Below, in pieces: positions 7,626 to 14,922 of a stretch of 21,448 bases of DNA. Position numbers and translations under genes: made by a program. The number at the start of each line of letters is the position of its first letter. Position 1 is the first letter of the stretch. The notes under the pieces were generated by a model. That model was not told where the DNA came from and did no database searches. It saw only the letters and a list, made by a program, of their open reading frames with translations. This DNA is from Thioalkalivibrio nitratireducens (lineage in GTDB: Bacteria; Pseudomonadota; Gammaproteobacteria; Ectothiorhodospirales; Ectothiorhodospiraceae). The DNA lies in assembly GCA_011390385.1 (NCBI GenBank), contig JAABSN010000044.1:1-21448 (forward strand), in the 5' to 3' direction.

Positions 7626-8512
7626 TGCGTGCGCTGGTGATCGGGGCCACGGGCGTGGTGGGGCATTTTCTGCTGCCCCGGCTTTCTGCTGCCGGAGTCG
7701 AGGTGCATGCCCTGAGCCGCAGCCCCAGGGATGAATCGACTCCCCTGGCAACCTGGCACTCGGGGGATCTGGGCGTCCGTGGGTGGCACCACGGGCTTCC
7801 GCCGATTGATGTGGCGCTGCACCTGGCGCCGCTGTGGCTCCTGCCACCCGTGCTCGCGGAGTTGCGGGAACTGGGCGTGCGGCGCCTGATCGCCTTTGGT
7901 TCGACGAGCAGACACACCAAGATGGCGTCGACCAGCCCTGCCGAGAGAATGCTCGCTGCCCGACTGGCCGATGCCGAGTCGAGACTGGCTCTGGAGGCGG
8001 ATTCTTTCCATTGGACACTGTTCCGGCCGACGCTGATTTATGGCGCTGGTCTGGACCAGAACGTTTCCAGTGTGGCCCGTTTCGTTCGCCGCTTCGGGTT
8101 CTTTCCCTTGGTCGGCCGGGCAGAGGGACTCCGGCAGCCGGTGCACGCGGATGATCTTGCCGCGGTCTGCGTTGCGGCGCTGAACCTTGACGCCTCGCAC
8201 GGATGCATGGTGGATCTTGGAGGCGGGGAAGTGCTCAGTTTTCGCGAAATGGTATTGCGGATTTTCCGCGTGCTTGACCGACCCGCGCGGCTCGTGCGGT
8301 TGCCCATGGCGGGGATGAAGGGGGCCGTGGCGCTGGCATCCCGGGTGCCAGGGTTCCGGCATCTCGATGCGGCGATGGTTGCCCGGATGAGTATGGACAT
8401 GACCTTTGACAACGCACCTGCGCGCGCACTGTTGGGCTATTCTCCGAGAGCATTCAGACCGACGGCGACAGATCTGGGCTGCCCGGAGCGCAGGTCTGAC
8501 GGTCTGCGTTGA
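7625..8512 (+). CDS. Atypical NAD(P)-dependent sugar epimerase/reductase (SDR, WbpV-like position)
   Basis: A 295-residue extended short-chain dehydrogenase/reductase. The N-terminal Rossmann motif is GATGVVG (residues 7-13). Family marks further on are LFRPTLIYG, QPVHADDLAAVCVAAL and VDLGGGEVLSFREM. Its place just before wbpL- and wbpM-like genes matches WbpV, which in Pseudomonas and Rhizobium O-antigen pathways reduces the 4-keto sugar made by WbpM to UDP-QuiNAc. That role is proposed here from context. The canonical YxxxK pair is not visible: after STSRHTK (93-99) the equivalent stretch reads ERMLAARLADAE, with no Tyr. Either this subfamily uses other residues or the reaction differs. Start ATG 7625 overlaps the previous stop. 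The last about 20 residues look unstructured. Confidence 0.8.
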   Translation: MRALVIGATGVVGHFLLPRLSAAGVEVHALSRSPRDESTPLATWHSGDLGVRGWHHGLPPIDVALHLAPLWLLPPVLAELRELGVRRLIAFGSTSRHTKMASTSPAERMLAARLADAESRLALEADSFHWTLFRPTLIYGAGLDQNVSSVARFVRRFGFFPLVGRAEGLRQPVHADDLAAVCVAALNLDASHGCMVDLGGGEVLSFREMVLRIFRVLDRPARLVRLPMAGMKGAVALASRVPGFRHLDAAMVARMSMDMTFDNAPARALLGYSPRAFRPTATDLGCPERRSDGLR

Positions 8513-8555
8513 CCGTCATGGCTACACGCGCCAGCCCGGAATTTGAAAGGTGCCA

Positions 8556-8666
8556 GCGCAGGGTGCCAATGAGCGTAGCGATTTGCGCCGCTCGGGTTCC
8601 CCGAGATCCGGGGTGGGGCCGGCGCCGTGTCGGTGCGGTTCGGCTTCGCCTCACGGCACCCTACGC
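8556..8666. repeat. MITE-like palindromic repeat, copy B
   Basis: A 111-bp element with inverted ends gcgcagggtgcc and ggcaccctacgc, which match with one mismatch. The left inner part is aatgagcgtagcgatttgcgcc, and the right arm cggttcggcttcgcctcacgg is identical to copy A. It starts 44 bases after the SDR stop. Copies A and B are direct repeats enclosing the WbbL-like gene and the SDR gene. Confidence 0.8.
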
Positions 8667-8684
8667 GAGCCGCTGGCACGGCCC

Positions 8685-8794
8685 CGTAGGGTGCCAATGG
8701 GCGCAGCGAATTGCGCCGTTGGTGGCGCGAGGGCTGAGGTGTCAGGGCCGGTGTGGTATCGGCACGGTTCGGCTTCGCCTCACGGCGCCTTGTG
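8685..8794. repeat. MITE-like palindromic repeat, copy C
   Basis: A third copy, about 110 bp, in tandem with copy B. It begins cgtagggtgcc and has aatgggcgcagcgaattgcgcc on the left and cggttcggcttcgcctcacgg on the right. Its right end is degenerate (ggcgccttgtg instead of ggcaccctacg). The middle ggtgtggtatcggcacggttc resembles the middle of copy A (gcgtggtatcggtgcggttc) more than copy B. Confidence 0.75.
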
Positions 8795-8867
8795 GAGCGG
8801 GCTATCGCGTGGAGAGTGAGGACCCCGTGCTGGGCTGGAGGATGACGGGAAGTTACACTTCGCGCGC

Positions 8868-9884
8868 ATGGAGATCCTCTTCGCAGCGTTATCAGCTTTC
8901 CTGTTGTCGGTCGGTGTCACTGCTTATCTGGTGACGCCGGGTGCGCGGTTGCGCTGGCTCGATCATCCGAACGATCGCTCGTTGCACCGGGTTGCGGTAC
9001 CCCGGACCGGTGGTCTCGCTATTCTGGCCGGCATCGCCGGGGGATGGATGCTCTCCGGCGTGCTCATGAAGCCACCGGCCTGGTGGCCCTGGCTGCTGGT
9101 TGCCGCAGGGCTGGTGCTCGTCATATCGCTCCTCGACGACAGGCACAGCCTGGCGATCGTCCCCCGGTTTGCGGTGCAGATCCTCGCCGGCATTGTCCTG
9201 CTCGGCGCCGGACTGCTTCCCGATGCCGCTCACCTCTGGGGCTCCCCGGTACCCATTCCGGACTGGATACGGTTCCTGGTGGCCTTGCTGTTCGTGGTGT
9301 GGATGGTGAATCTGTACAATTTCATGGATGGAATGGACGGATTTGCGGGAGGGATGGCCGTGTTCGGCTTTGGATGCATGGCCATTCTCGGCTGGCGGGC
9401 GGAAGCCGGCCTGTTCAGTGCGGCCAACCTCAGCGTCGCCTTTGCCTCGGCCGGCTTTCTGGTGTTCAACTTTCCTCCCGCACGAATCTTCATGGGGGAT
9501 GCAGGCGCTTCCCTGCTCGGTTTTCTGGCTGCGGCCAGCATTCTCTGGGCCAGTCAGCAAGAGGTGTTTCCTCTCTGGGTGGGTATATTGATCTTCTCGC
9601 CCTTCATCGTCGATGCAACGGTCACGCTGGTGTCGCGCATTTGGGCGCGTGAGCCATTCTGGCGCCCTCATCGCCAGCACTGCTATCAGCGTCTGGTACG
9701 GTCTGGATGGAGCCATCGCCGAACCACCGTTCTCGGTTACCTGCTCATGCTGATGACCGGCGGAACATCGATCTGGGTCGTGGAACAGGGTGCCGGTACC
9801 GACACGGTGGCCGCCCTGGCGCTATGGGCAGGGATTTATGCGATACTCATATTTTGGATAACGCGCACTACGGTGCGGACGTGA
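8868..9884 (+). CDS. wbpL: WbpL/WecA-family undecaprenyl-phosphate HexNAc-1-P transferase
   Basis: A 338-residue polytopic membrane enzyme of the polyprenyl-phosphate N-acetylhexosamine-1-phosphate transferase family. It starts a lipid-linked glycan by moving a HexNAc-1-P from UDP to undecaprenyl phosphate. The sequence has about ten hydrophobic segments. The family motifs are intact: DDRHSL (from D90), NLYNFMDGMDG (N148-D154-G158), the FMGD loop (208-211) and the cytoplasmic HRQHCYQRL (268-276). The position directly before a wbpM-like gene and after an SDR points to WbpL, which uses UDP-FucNAc or UDP-QuiNAc, rather than WecA (UDP-GlcNAc) or MraY; the exact donor is inferred. Start ATG 8868 follows the repeat-filled gap, and the stop overlaps the next ATG (TGATG at 9882-9886). 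Confidence 0.92.
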   Translation: MEILFAALSAFLLSVGVTAYLVTPGARLRWLDHPNDRSLHRVAVPRTGGLAILAGIAGGWMLSGVLMKPPAWWPWLLVAAGLVLVISLLDDRHSLAIVPRFAVQILAGIVLLGAGLLPDAAHLWGSPVPIPDWIRFLVALLFVVWMVNLYNFMDGMDGFAGGMAVFGFGCMAILGWRAEAGLFSAANLSVAFASAGFLVFNFPPARIFMGDAGASLLGFLAAASILWASQQEVFPLWVGILIFSPFIVDATVTLVSRIWAREPFWRPHRQHCYQRLVRSGWSHRRTTVLGYLLMLMTGGTSIWVVEQGAGTDTVAALALWAGIYAILIFWITRTTVRT

Positions 9885-11812
9885 TGGAGAGAAATTTGGC
9901 CATTCGGGTGCTGCCATTGCTGCTGAACCGATGGGCAGCATTCCTGCACGATCTTTTCTGGGTCCCCGCCGCATTGGCGCTGGCGTTTCTGGTGCGCGTC
10001 GAGTTTCATTTCTTTACTTCTTCCACGTTCGGTACGTTCCTGCTTCTGGTTGCCATCTGCCTTCCCATTCAGGCGGTGGCCTATGTCTATTTTGGTCTGT
10101 ATCGTGGTATCTGGCGGTTTGCGTCGGTGCCCGACCTCATGCGCATCATGCGGGCCGTGTGGGTGGGGGCCGCTGTGACCATGCTACTGGTGTTCCTGAG
10201 CGGTTTGTCCTCTTCGGTGCCACGGGCCGTACTCCTGGTTTATCCGGTGTTCCTGACCATGGGCCTGACCGGCCCGCGTCTGTTTTACCGCTGGTTCAAG
10301 GACCATTTGCAACCGGTGGGTACCCGGCAGCGTGCCCTCATCGTTGGAGCCGGCCGTTCCGGCGATCTTCTGGTCCGGGATCTGATCAAGTCCCGGGAAT
10401 ATCTGCCGCTCGGTTTTCTCGACGACGACCCACGCAAGCGCGGGCGTGATATCCATGGATTACCTGTACTGGGCACCGTGGAGCAGTTGGACCGACGGCT
10501 TCGTGAACTCGATGTCGACATCGTGCTCATCGCAATGACGACCGCTGGTCCGCGGCTGATGCGACAGGTCGTGGATACCGCCGCCCATCATGCAGTCCCC
10601 TGCATCACGTTGCCATCGCTACAGGAGGTGGCAGACGGCAGGGTAGGTGTGTCGCGGCTTCGGGAAGTGGATATCGAGGACTTGCTGGGCCGCGATGTGA
10701 TTACCCTGGATGACGAGGGTCTGCATGCGTTTCTGGAAAAGAAACGCGTGCTGGTGACCGGTGCCGGGGGGTCCATCGGTTCCGAGTTGTGTCGGCAGGT
10801 GGCCCGCTACGAGCCCGCCCAGATCATCATGCTGGATCATGCCGAATTCGCCCTTTACAGCACCGAGCAGGAAATGGGGTCGCTCGATGCCAATGTGGTC
10901 TTCACGCCATTGCTCGGGGATGTGCGTGATGAAATCCGCATGCGCAATCTTTTCGCGACCTATCGGCCGGAAGTCGTGCTGCATGCGGCGGCCTACAAGC
11001 ATGTGCCGCTGGTGGAGTCGAATGCGGTGGAAGGCGTGCGGACCAACACGCTCGGTACGCGGGTGCTTGCGGATCTTGCAGCGGCACATGGTTGTGGAAA
11101 GTTCGTATTGGTATCGACTGACAAGGCGGTCAAGCCCACGAATGTGATGGGTGCCAGCAAGCGTGCGGCGGAACTGTATTGCCAGTCATTGAGCCAGAAT
11201 TCCGACACCGCGTTCATCGTTACACGCTTTGGCAATGTGATGGGGTCCGCGGGGTCGGTGGTTCCATTGTTCCGCAGGCAGATTGCGGCGGGTGGGCCGG
11301 TCACCGTGACGCATCAGGACATCACACGCTACTTCATGACAATCCCCGAGGCTGTGAGCCTGATCCTGCAGGCGGCCGCGATGGGGCAGGGTGGAGAGAT
11401 CTTCGTGCTGGATATGGGCAAGCCGATCCGGATCAAGGATCTCGCCGAGGAAATGATCCGTCTCTCCGGGCACGAGCCGGGACGTGACATCGAGATCGCC
11501 TACATCGGCTTGCGGTCGGGCGAAAAGCTGCACGAGGAGTTGTTCCACGAGCAGGAAAACCCGGTGGGCACCGACCATCCCAAGATCCTGCAGGCCGAGG
11601 CAAGACGGGTCAGCAGCGAGTTGCTCACCGAACGCATGACGCAGTTGCAGCGAGCATGCATCGCTCACGATGAAGCGACCGTCAAGAGCATTCTGCAGGT
11701 GATGGTGCCCGAATTCCGTATGCTGGTGCCGCTGGGAACACCGCCGACCCCGTCACCAGCACCGAGTTTGCCTTTGAAGGTCGTGGGCGGTAGCCACCAA
11801 CAGAAGGCCTGA
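9884..11812 (+). CDS. wbpM: WbpM/CapD-type UDP-GlcNAc 4,6-dehydratase (membrane form)
   Basis: A 642-residue protein close to the usual 620-670 for WbpM. About four N-terminal transmembrane segments (residues 15-125) are followed by a nucleotide-binding domain with GAGRSGDLL near 150. The catalytic SDR domain then begins at VTGAGGSIGSE (291-301). The active-site region STDKAVKPTNVMGASK gives S411 with D413-K414 and the M422-x3-K426 pair, the SMK version of the SDR triad typical of membrane WbpM-like dehydratases. The reaction is UDP-GlcNAc to the 4-keto-6-deoxy sugar, the precursor of QuiNAc and FucNAc. ATG 9884 overlaps the WbpL stop, and the open frame upstream of it is a shadow. The Pro/Ser-rich end (GTPPTPSPAPSLPL) is probably disordered. 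It supplies the substrate chain for the two preceding enzymes. Confidence 0.94.
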   Translation: MERNLAIRVLPLLLNRWAAFLHDLFWVPAALALAFLVRVEFHFFTSSTFGTFLLLVAICLPIQAVAYVYFGLYRGIWRFASVPDLMRIMRAVWVGAAVTMLLVFLSGLSSSVPRAVLLVYPVFLTMGLTGPRLFYRWFKDHLQPVGTRQRALIVGAGRSGDLLVRDLIKSREYLPLGFLDDDPRKRGRDIHGLPVLGTVEQLDRRLRELDVDIVLIAMTTAGPRLMRQVVDTAAHHAVPCITLPSLQEVADGRVGVSRLREVDIEDLLGRDVITLDDEGLHAFLEKKRVLVTGAGGSIGSELCRQVARYEPAQIIMLDHAEFALYSTEQEMGSLDANVVFTPLLGDVRDEIRMRNLFATYRPEVVLHAAAYKHVPLVESNAVEGVRTNTLGTRVLADLAAAHGCGKFVLVSTDKAVKPTNVMGASKRAAELYCQSLSQNSDTAFIVTRFGNVMGSAGSVVPLFRRQIAAGGPVTVTHQDITRYFMTIPEAVSLILQAAAMGQGGEIFVLDMGKPIRIKDLAEEMIRLSGHEPGRDIEIAYIGLRSGEKLHEELFHEQENPVGTDHPKILQAEARRVSSELLTERMTQLQRACIAHDEATVKSILQVMVPEFRMLVPLGTPPTPSPAPSLPLKVVGGSHQQKA

Positions 11813-11859
11813 GGATGGCCTTGCCCGCGTCGCGAAAAGGTGCGTGATCTGCCTGGCAA

Positions 11860-11864
11860 AAGGA
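11860..11864 (+). promoter_or_regulatory. Ribosome binding site for the gene at 11870
   Basis: The purine run ending in aagga sits five bases before ATG 11870. This favours that start over GTG 11840, whose only purine run (aaaagg) abuts the start codon. Confidence 0.55.
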
Positions 11865-11869
11865 ATGAA

Positions 11870-13459
11870 ATGGTTCGCCCGGTCGTAAGCCTGACCATTG
11901 GTTTGCTGCTGTTGCTGGGGCTGGGATGGGTGCTCGATCAGTCAGGAAACAGCCTGTTGCGGGTGGCGCCACTTTCCACAGTGTCTGGCCACGGCGATGC
12001 GGGACCCCACGTCGAACCGCGACGGATCCAGCTGGAGATTACTCGGTCGGGCGAGACACCGACCCTCAATCTGCCGATGGCCGAACCCATCGACGCGCGG
12101 CGCTATGACCGGGCGGTGCTTGTGACCGATGACCGGCGACCGGAATACCAGTTCGCGTTTGCCTGGGTTCTGGCGGACGAGCCTTCCATGCCTCGCATTG
12201 CCCTCATGGAGCGCGTCGACGATACCCGCCACGAGCTTGATCTGAGCAACCAGCCTGATTGGGATGGCACGATCCAGGGCGCGGCGTTTGTGATGGGCGG
12301 ACCAACGGGTTCGCCCGTGACGATCTCCCAAGCACTCCTGAGTCCCGTTTCCGCGGGCATCATCGCACTGTACCGCGATCTGCTGACCGACTGGATGACC
12401 TTCGAGGGATGGTCCGGCCATAGCGTCAATTTCATCCGGGGCTGGCGGCCCGGTGGTCCGGTGTCGCCGGTCGTGGCCGTCGCGCTGTGGGTGTTTCTGA
12501 GCATGTGTGTCTATGCCGTCTGGTCGGCTGCGGGCCGTCAAGGGTTGGTTGGTGGGTCACTGGTCTTCATCTTCATGGCCGGCTGGGTGACGCTGGACCT
12601 GCGTTGGCAGGTCGATCTCGCCAGGCAGTTGGCGATCACGCATGCCCAGTATTCCGGCAAGACCTGGGAGGAAAAGCGCCTGTCGGCTGAAGACGGTGAG
12701 CTCTTCGCCTGGGTGCAGACCGTCAAGGAGTATCTTGGGGATGAAATCAGGCGCGTATTCGTGGTGGCTGCGCACGATTACAGCTATCCCGCTCTTCGTG
12801 CCAAGTACCATTTGTTACCACACAATGCCGATTACCAGATGCCTCGGCTGGAGCACCTGCGCGCCGATGATTACCTGTTGCTCCTCAGCGGCGGCGAAGA
12901 TCGGCTGCAGCTCAGCCAGATCCGGATTCCTGGCTCGCCGGACACCGGCCTGGTGGGTAGGCGCGACCTTCGCTTCACTGCGGAGCAGCTGGATGGTTCG
13001 GGATCGGAGCTGGTGACGGATCCCGACGCACCCGGTGGGTATGCGCGCGTTCAGCGCCGGTCTGCAGGGGATCTGATTACGGCGAGGACACCGGAACCTC
13101 TGCCGCCCGGGTATTACAATCTCCGCTTCGCATTGGCGTCGCGGGAGTCGCCGGGTGATGCGTTGATCCGGGTCGGTGCTCACGGTGGAGAACGGGGTCG
13201 CCCCGAACACTGGTTCATGCGCCGGGTCGCCGTGAATCCGGATGGTTATACCGTCATCGATCTGGGAGTGGTCCTGTCGGAAGCGGGGCATGTCGTGGTG
13301 CGCGTGACACGGGCAAGCCCCGGCCTGCTCAGCGCGGGGGTCGAGATTGCCCCGCTCGAGTGGCGCCGGAAGCCGCTGCTCGTTTCTTCCGGGAACCTTC
13401 GGCGTCTGCTGGAACCGGTGCTCCTGTCTCCTGCGGGAACGCTGTATCGAGTCCGATGA
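11870..13459 (+). CDS. Unrecognised membrane protein with large extracytoplasmic domains
   Basis: I do not recognise the family. The protein is 529 residues. It has an N-terminal membrane anchor or uncleaved signal (about 3-23, VVSLTIGLLLLLGLGWVL), a long likely periplasmic beta-rich stretch (about 25-195), two transmembrane segments (about 198-220 and 226-245), and a second soluble domain to the end. The second domain contains HDYSYPALRAKYHLLP near 302-317 and DDYLLLLSG, then two beta-sandwich-like blocks (PPGYYNLRFALASR, TVIDLGVVLSEAGHVVVRV). No catalytic motif of a known glycan enzyme was seen. The stop overlaps the start of the next membrane protein (ATGA at 13456-13459), so the two are made together and are likely partners. 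It could be an accessory subunit of the GT-C-like protein or a polymerase or ligase component; this is inference. Confidence 0.8.
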   Translation: MVRPVVSLTIGLLLLLGLGWVLDQSGNSLLRVAPLSTVSGHGDAGPHVEPRRIQLEITRSGETPTLNLPMAEPIDARRYDRAVLVTDDRRPEYQFAFAWVLADEPSMPRIALMERVDDTRHELDLSNQPDWDGTIQGAAFVMGGPTGSPVTISQALLSPVSAGIIALYRDLLTDWMTFEGWSGHSVNFIRGWRPGGPVSPVVAVALWVFLSMCVYAVWSAAGRQGLVGGSLVFIFMAGWVTLDLRWQVDLARQLAITHAQYSGKTWEEKRLSAEDGELFAWVQTVKEYLGDEIRRVFVVAAHDYSYPALRAKYHLLPHNADYQMPRLEHLRADDYLLLLSGGEDRLQLSQIRIPGSPDTGLVGRRDLRFTAEQLDGSGSELVTDPDAPGGYARVQRRSAGDLITARTPEPLPPGYYNLRFALASRESPGDALIRVGAHGGERGRPEHWFMRRVAVNPDGYTVIDLGVVLSEAGHVVVRVTRASPGLLSAGVEIAPLEWRRKPLLVSSGNLRRLLEPVLLSPAGTLYRVR

Positions 13460-14922
13460 GCGTCCAGGACTTTCCCAATCTTCTCTTCGCGCTTCTGCTC
13501 CCCTGGGTCACGGGGATTGTCTGGGTTCGTTTGGGTTGGCGCCGCGGTGTCGCGGGCAGGCCTTTCGCCGTCATCGGCTACGGCTTTTTCGTCGGCTGGG
13601 GGCTGCTGGTCCTGGTCATGCTCGGTCTGGAGGCGCTGGGTCTGAATCAGGGCGTGATCAGGACAACGGTGCCGTTGCTGCTGCTCACGGTGCTTGGGCT
13701 GTTGCTGACCCGATGGGTGGACCTTGCGCCCATCAGCCAGACGCAGGGCCCGCACGGTTGGCGAAGCCTTGCCATGACGGAGAAATGGGCCGTTGCTGTC
13801 TTACTTGCGTTGCTTGCACTGCGCTTCGGTACCCTGCTGACGGAAGTGCTGATTCGTCCGCTGTATCCCTGGGATGCGTGGATGAACTGGGCGCCGAAGG
13901 CACGTGTGTGGTTCGAACACCAATGGCTGGTGCCCTTTGTCTCCCGGAATGATTGGATGGCCGGCGGATCCGATGCCGGGTTCTACACCATGGGAAACTG
14001 GGATCATCCGCCAGCTGTACCGCTGATTCAGCTCTGGGTCGCGATGGTCGCGGGACGGTGGGATGATGCGCTGATCAATCTGCCCTGGTGGTTTCTCGGG
14101 GTGGCCATGGTCATGGCTGTCTACGGACAGGCAAGAGCCGCCGGCTTCAGTCCTGTAACGGGTCTGGTGGGGGCCTATCTCCTGGTCTCGTTGCCGCTGG
14201 TGTCCACGCATATTGCGCTGGCTGGCTATGCGGATCTCTGGATCGGCGGGTGGATGCTGCTGGGCACCTTCAGCCTCTATCTCTGGGCCGTGCAGGGCAA
14301 CCTGCGGCAGGCTCCTTTCGTTCTGGTCGCTGCCATTGCCCTGCCACTGTTCAAGACGCCCGGGTTGATCTGGGGCATGATCCTGATTGCCGTATTGCTT
14401 GTCGCCCGGCTGCGTCTGAGGACACTGGTATGGTTGGCGGTCGGCGCACTGGTTGCGTTGGGCGTTATCGTCCTGACCATCGGCGTGGACATCGAGCTCC
14501 CTCGCGTTGGGCGTATCGTTCTGGGCCGGGATACGATCGTCCTGCCCTACATGCGCGGCTCCGGTGTGACAATGCACCCGGTATGGGGCGCGGTGGCTGG
14601 TCACATGCAGGTCTTGGGTACCTGGCATCTCTTGTGGTCCCTGGCTGCAATCGTGGTCCTGGCGGGGGCCTGGCTCAGCCTCGTCGATCGAGGTGTGCGG
14701 GTTGTCTGGCTGGTCCTGGTGCTGGGCATGGCCTTCCTGTTCATCGTGTTCTTCATGACAGACAAGTACAGTGATGCAGTCGACGGACAGACGCTCAACC
14801 GGGCGTTGCTGCATGTGGCACCTGTGGTCGTCATTCTCGGGCTGATCCTCCAGGAAAAGCTCGGCGGTCTTCTTCGGTCGCCGTTGCACCGGGCCCGCAC
14901 GGTGCGGACGGAAAAGTCGTGA
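13456..14922 (+). CDS. Polytopic membrane protein, probable GT-C glycosyltransferase
   Basis: A 488-residue protein with about 11-12 hydrophobic segments. The first long non-membrane loop holds YPWDAWMNWAPKARVW (D140), and a later one holds WDHPPAVPLIQLW (D183-H184-P185-P186). Both lie where GT-C enzymes of the PMT/ArnT type carry an acidic catalytic motif and a (K/H)PP motif. GYADLW (D260) and LFKTPG (K300) are further polar residues within membrane regions. This fits an enzyme that uses a polyprenyl-phosphate sugar on the periplasmic side, but assignment to a CAZy family cannot be made by eye. It could instead be a Wzy-like polymerase or a ligase. It is coupled to the unknown protein before it (ATGA) and to the WcaJ-like gene after it (GTGA at 14919-14922). 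Confidence 0.75.
   Translation: MSVQDFPNLLFALLLPWVTGIVWVRLGWRRGVAGRPFAVIGYGFFVGWGLLVLVMLGLEALGLNQGVIRTTVPLLLLTVLGLLLTRWVDLAPISQTQGPHGWRSLAMTEKWAVAVLLALLALRFGTLLTEVLIRPLYPWDAWMNWAPKARVWFEHQWLVPFVSRNDWMAGGSDAGFYTMGNWDHPPAVPLIQLWVAMVAGRWDDALINLPWWFLGVAMVMAVYGQARAAGFSPVTGLVGAYLLVSLPLVSTHIALAGYADLWIGGWMLLGTFSLYLWAVQGNLRQAPFVLVAAIALPLFKTPGLIWGMILIAVLLVARLRLRTLVWLAVGALVALGVIVLTIGVDIELPRVGRIVLGRDTIVLPYMRGSGVTMHPVWGAVAGHMQVLGTWHLLWSLAAIVVLAGAWLSLVDRGVRVVWLVLVLGMAFLFIVFFMTDKYSDAVDGQTLNRALLHVAPVVVILGLILQEKLGGLLRSPLHRARTVRTEKS

Larger units (their letters stand above)
8513..8867. other. 355-bp intergenic region with two repeat copies
   Basis: This is the longest gene-free stretch. Most of it is two copies of the MITE-like repeat in the same orientation, 18 bases apart. 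The remaining bases 8795-8867 lead to the ATG at 8868, with only weak purine runs (gggaag around 8848) as a ribosome site. I see no clear -10/-35 pair and no intrinsic terminator with a T-run, though the palindromes could fold in RNA and weaken read-through. Confidence 0.6.

Noticed and set aside
6591..8794. CRISPR array
   Set aside because: Only three copies of about 110 bp with inverted ends, irregular spacing and a gene cassette between them; this is a dispersed palindromic repeat, not a CRISPR.
9707..9883. N-terminal extension of the WbpM-like gene into wbpL
   Set aside because: It overlaps the WbpL C-terminus out of frame, and ATG 9884 gives the normal WbpM N-terminus and a TGATG junction.
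13801..14889. Long minus-strand ORF (362 codons) opposite the GT-C-like gene
   Set aside because: It is antisense to a clear membrane protein and its translation is rich in His, Gln, Asp and Pro without motifs, which is the usual shadow in high-GC coding DNA.
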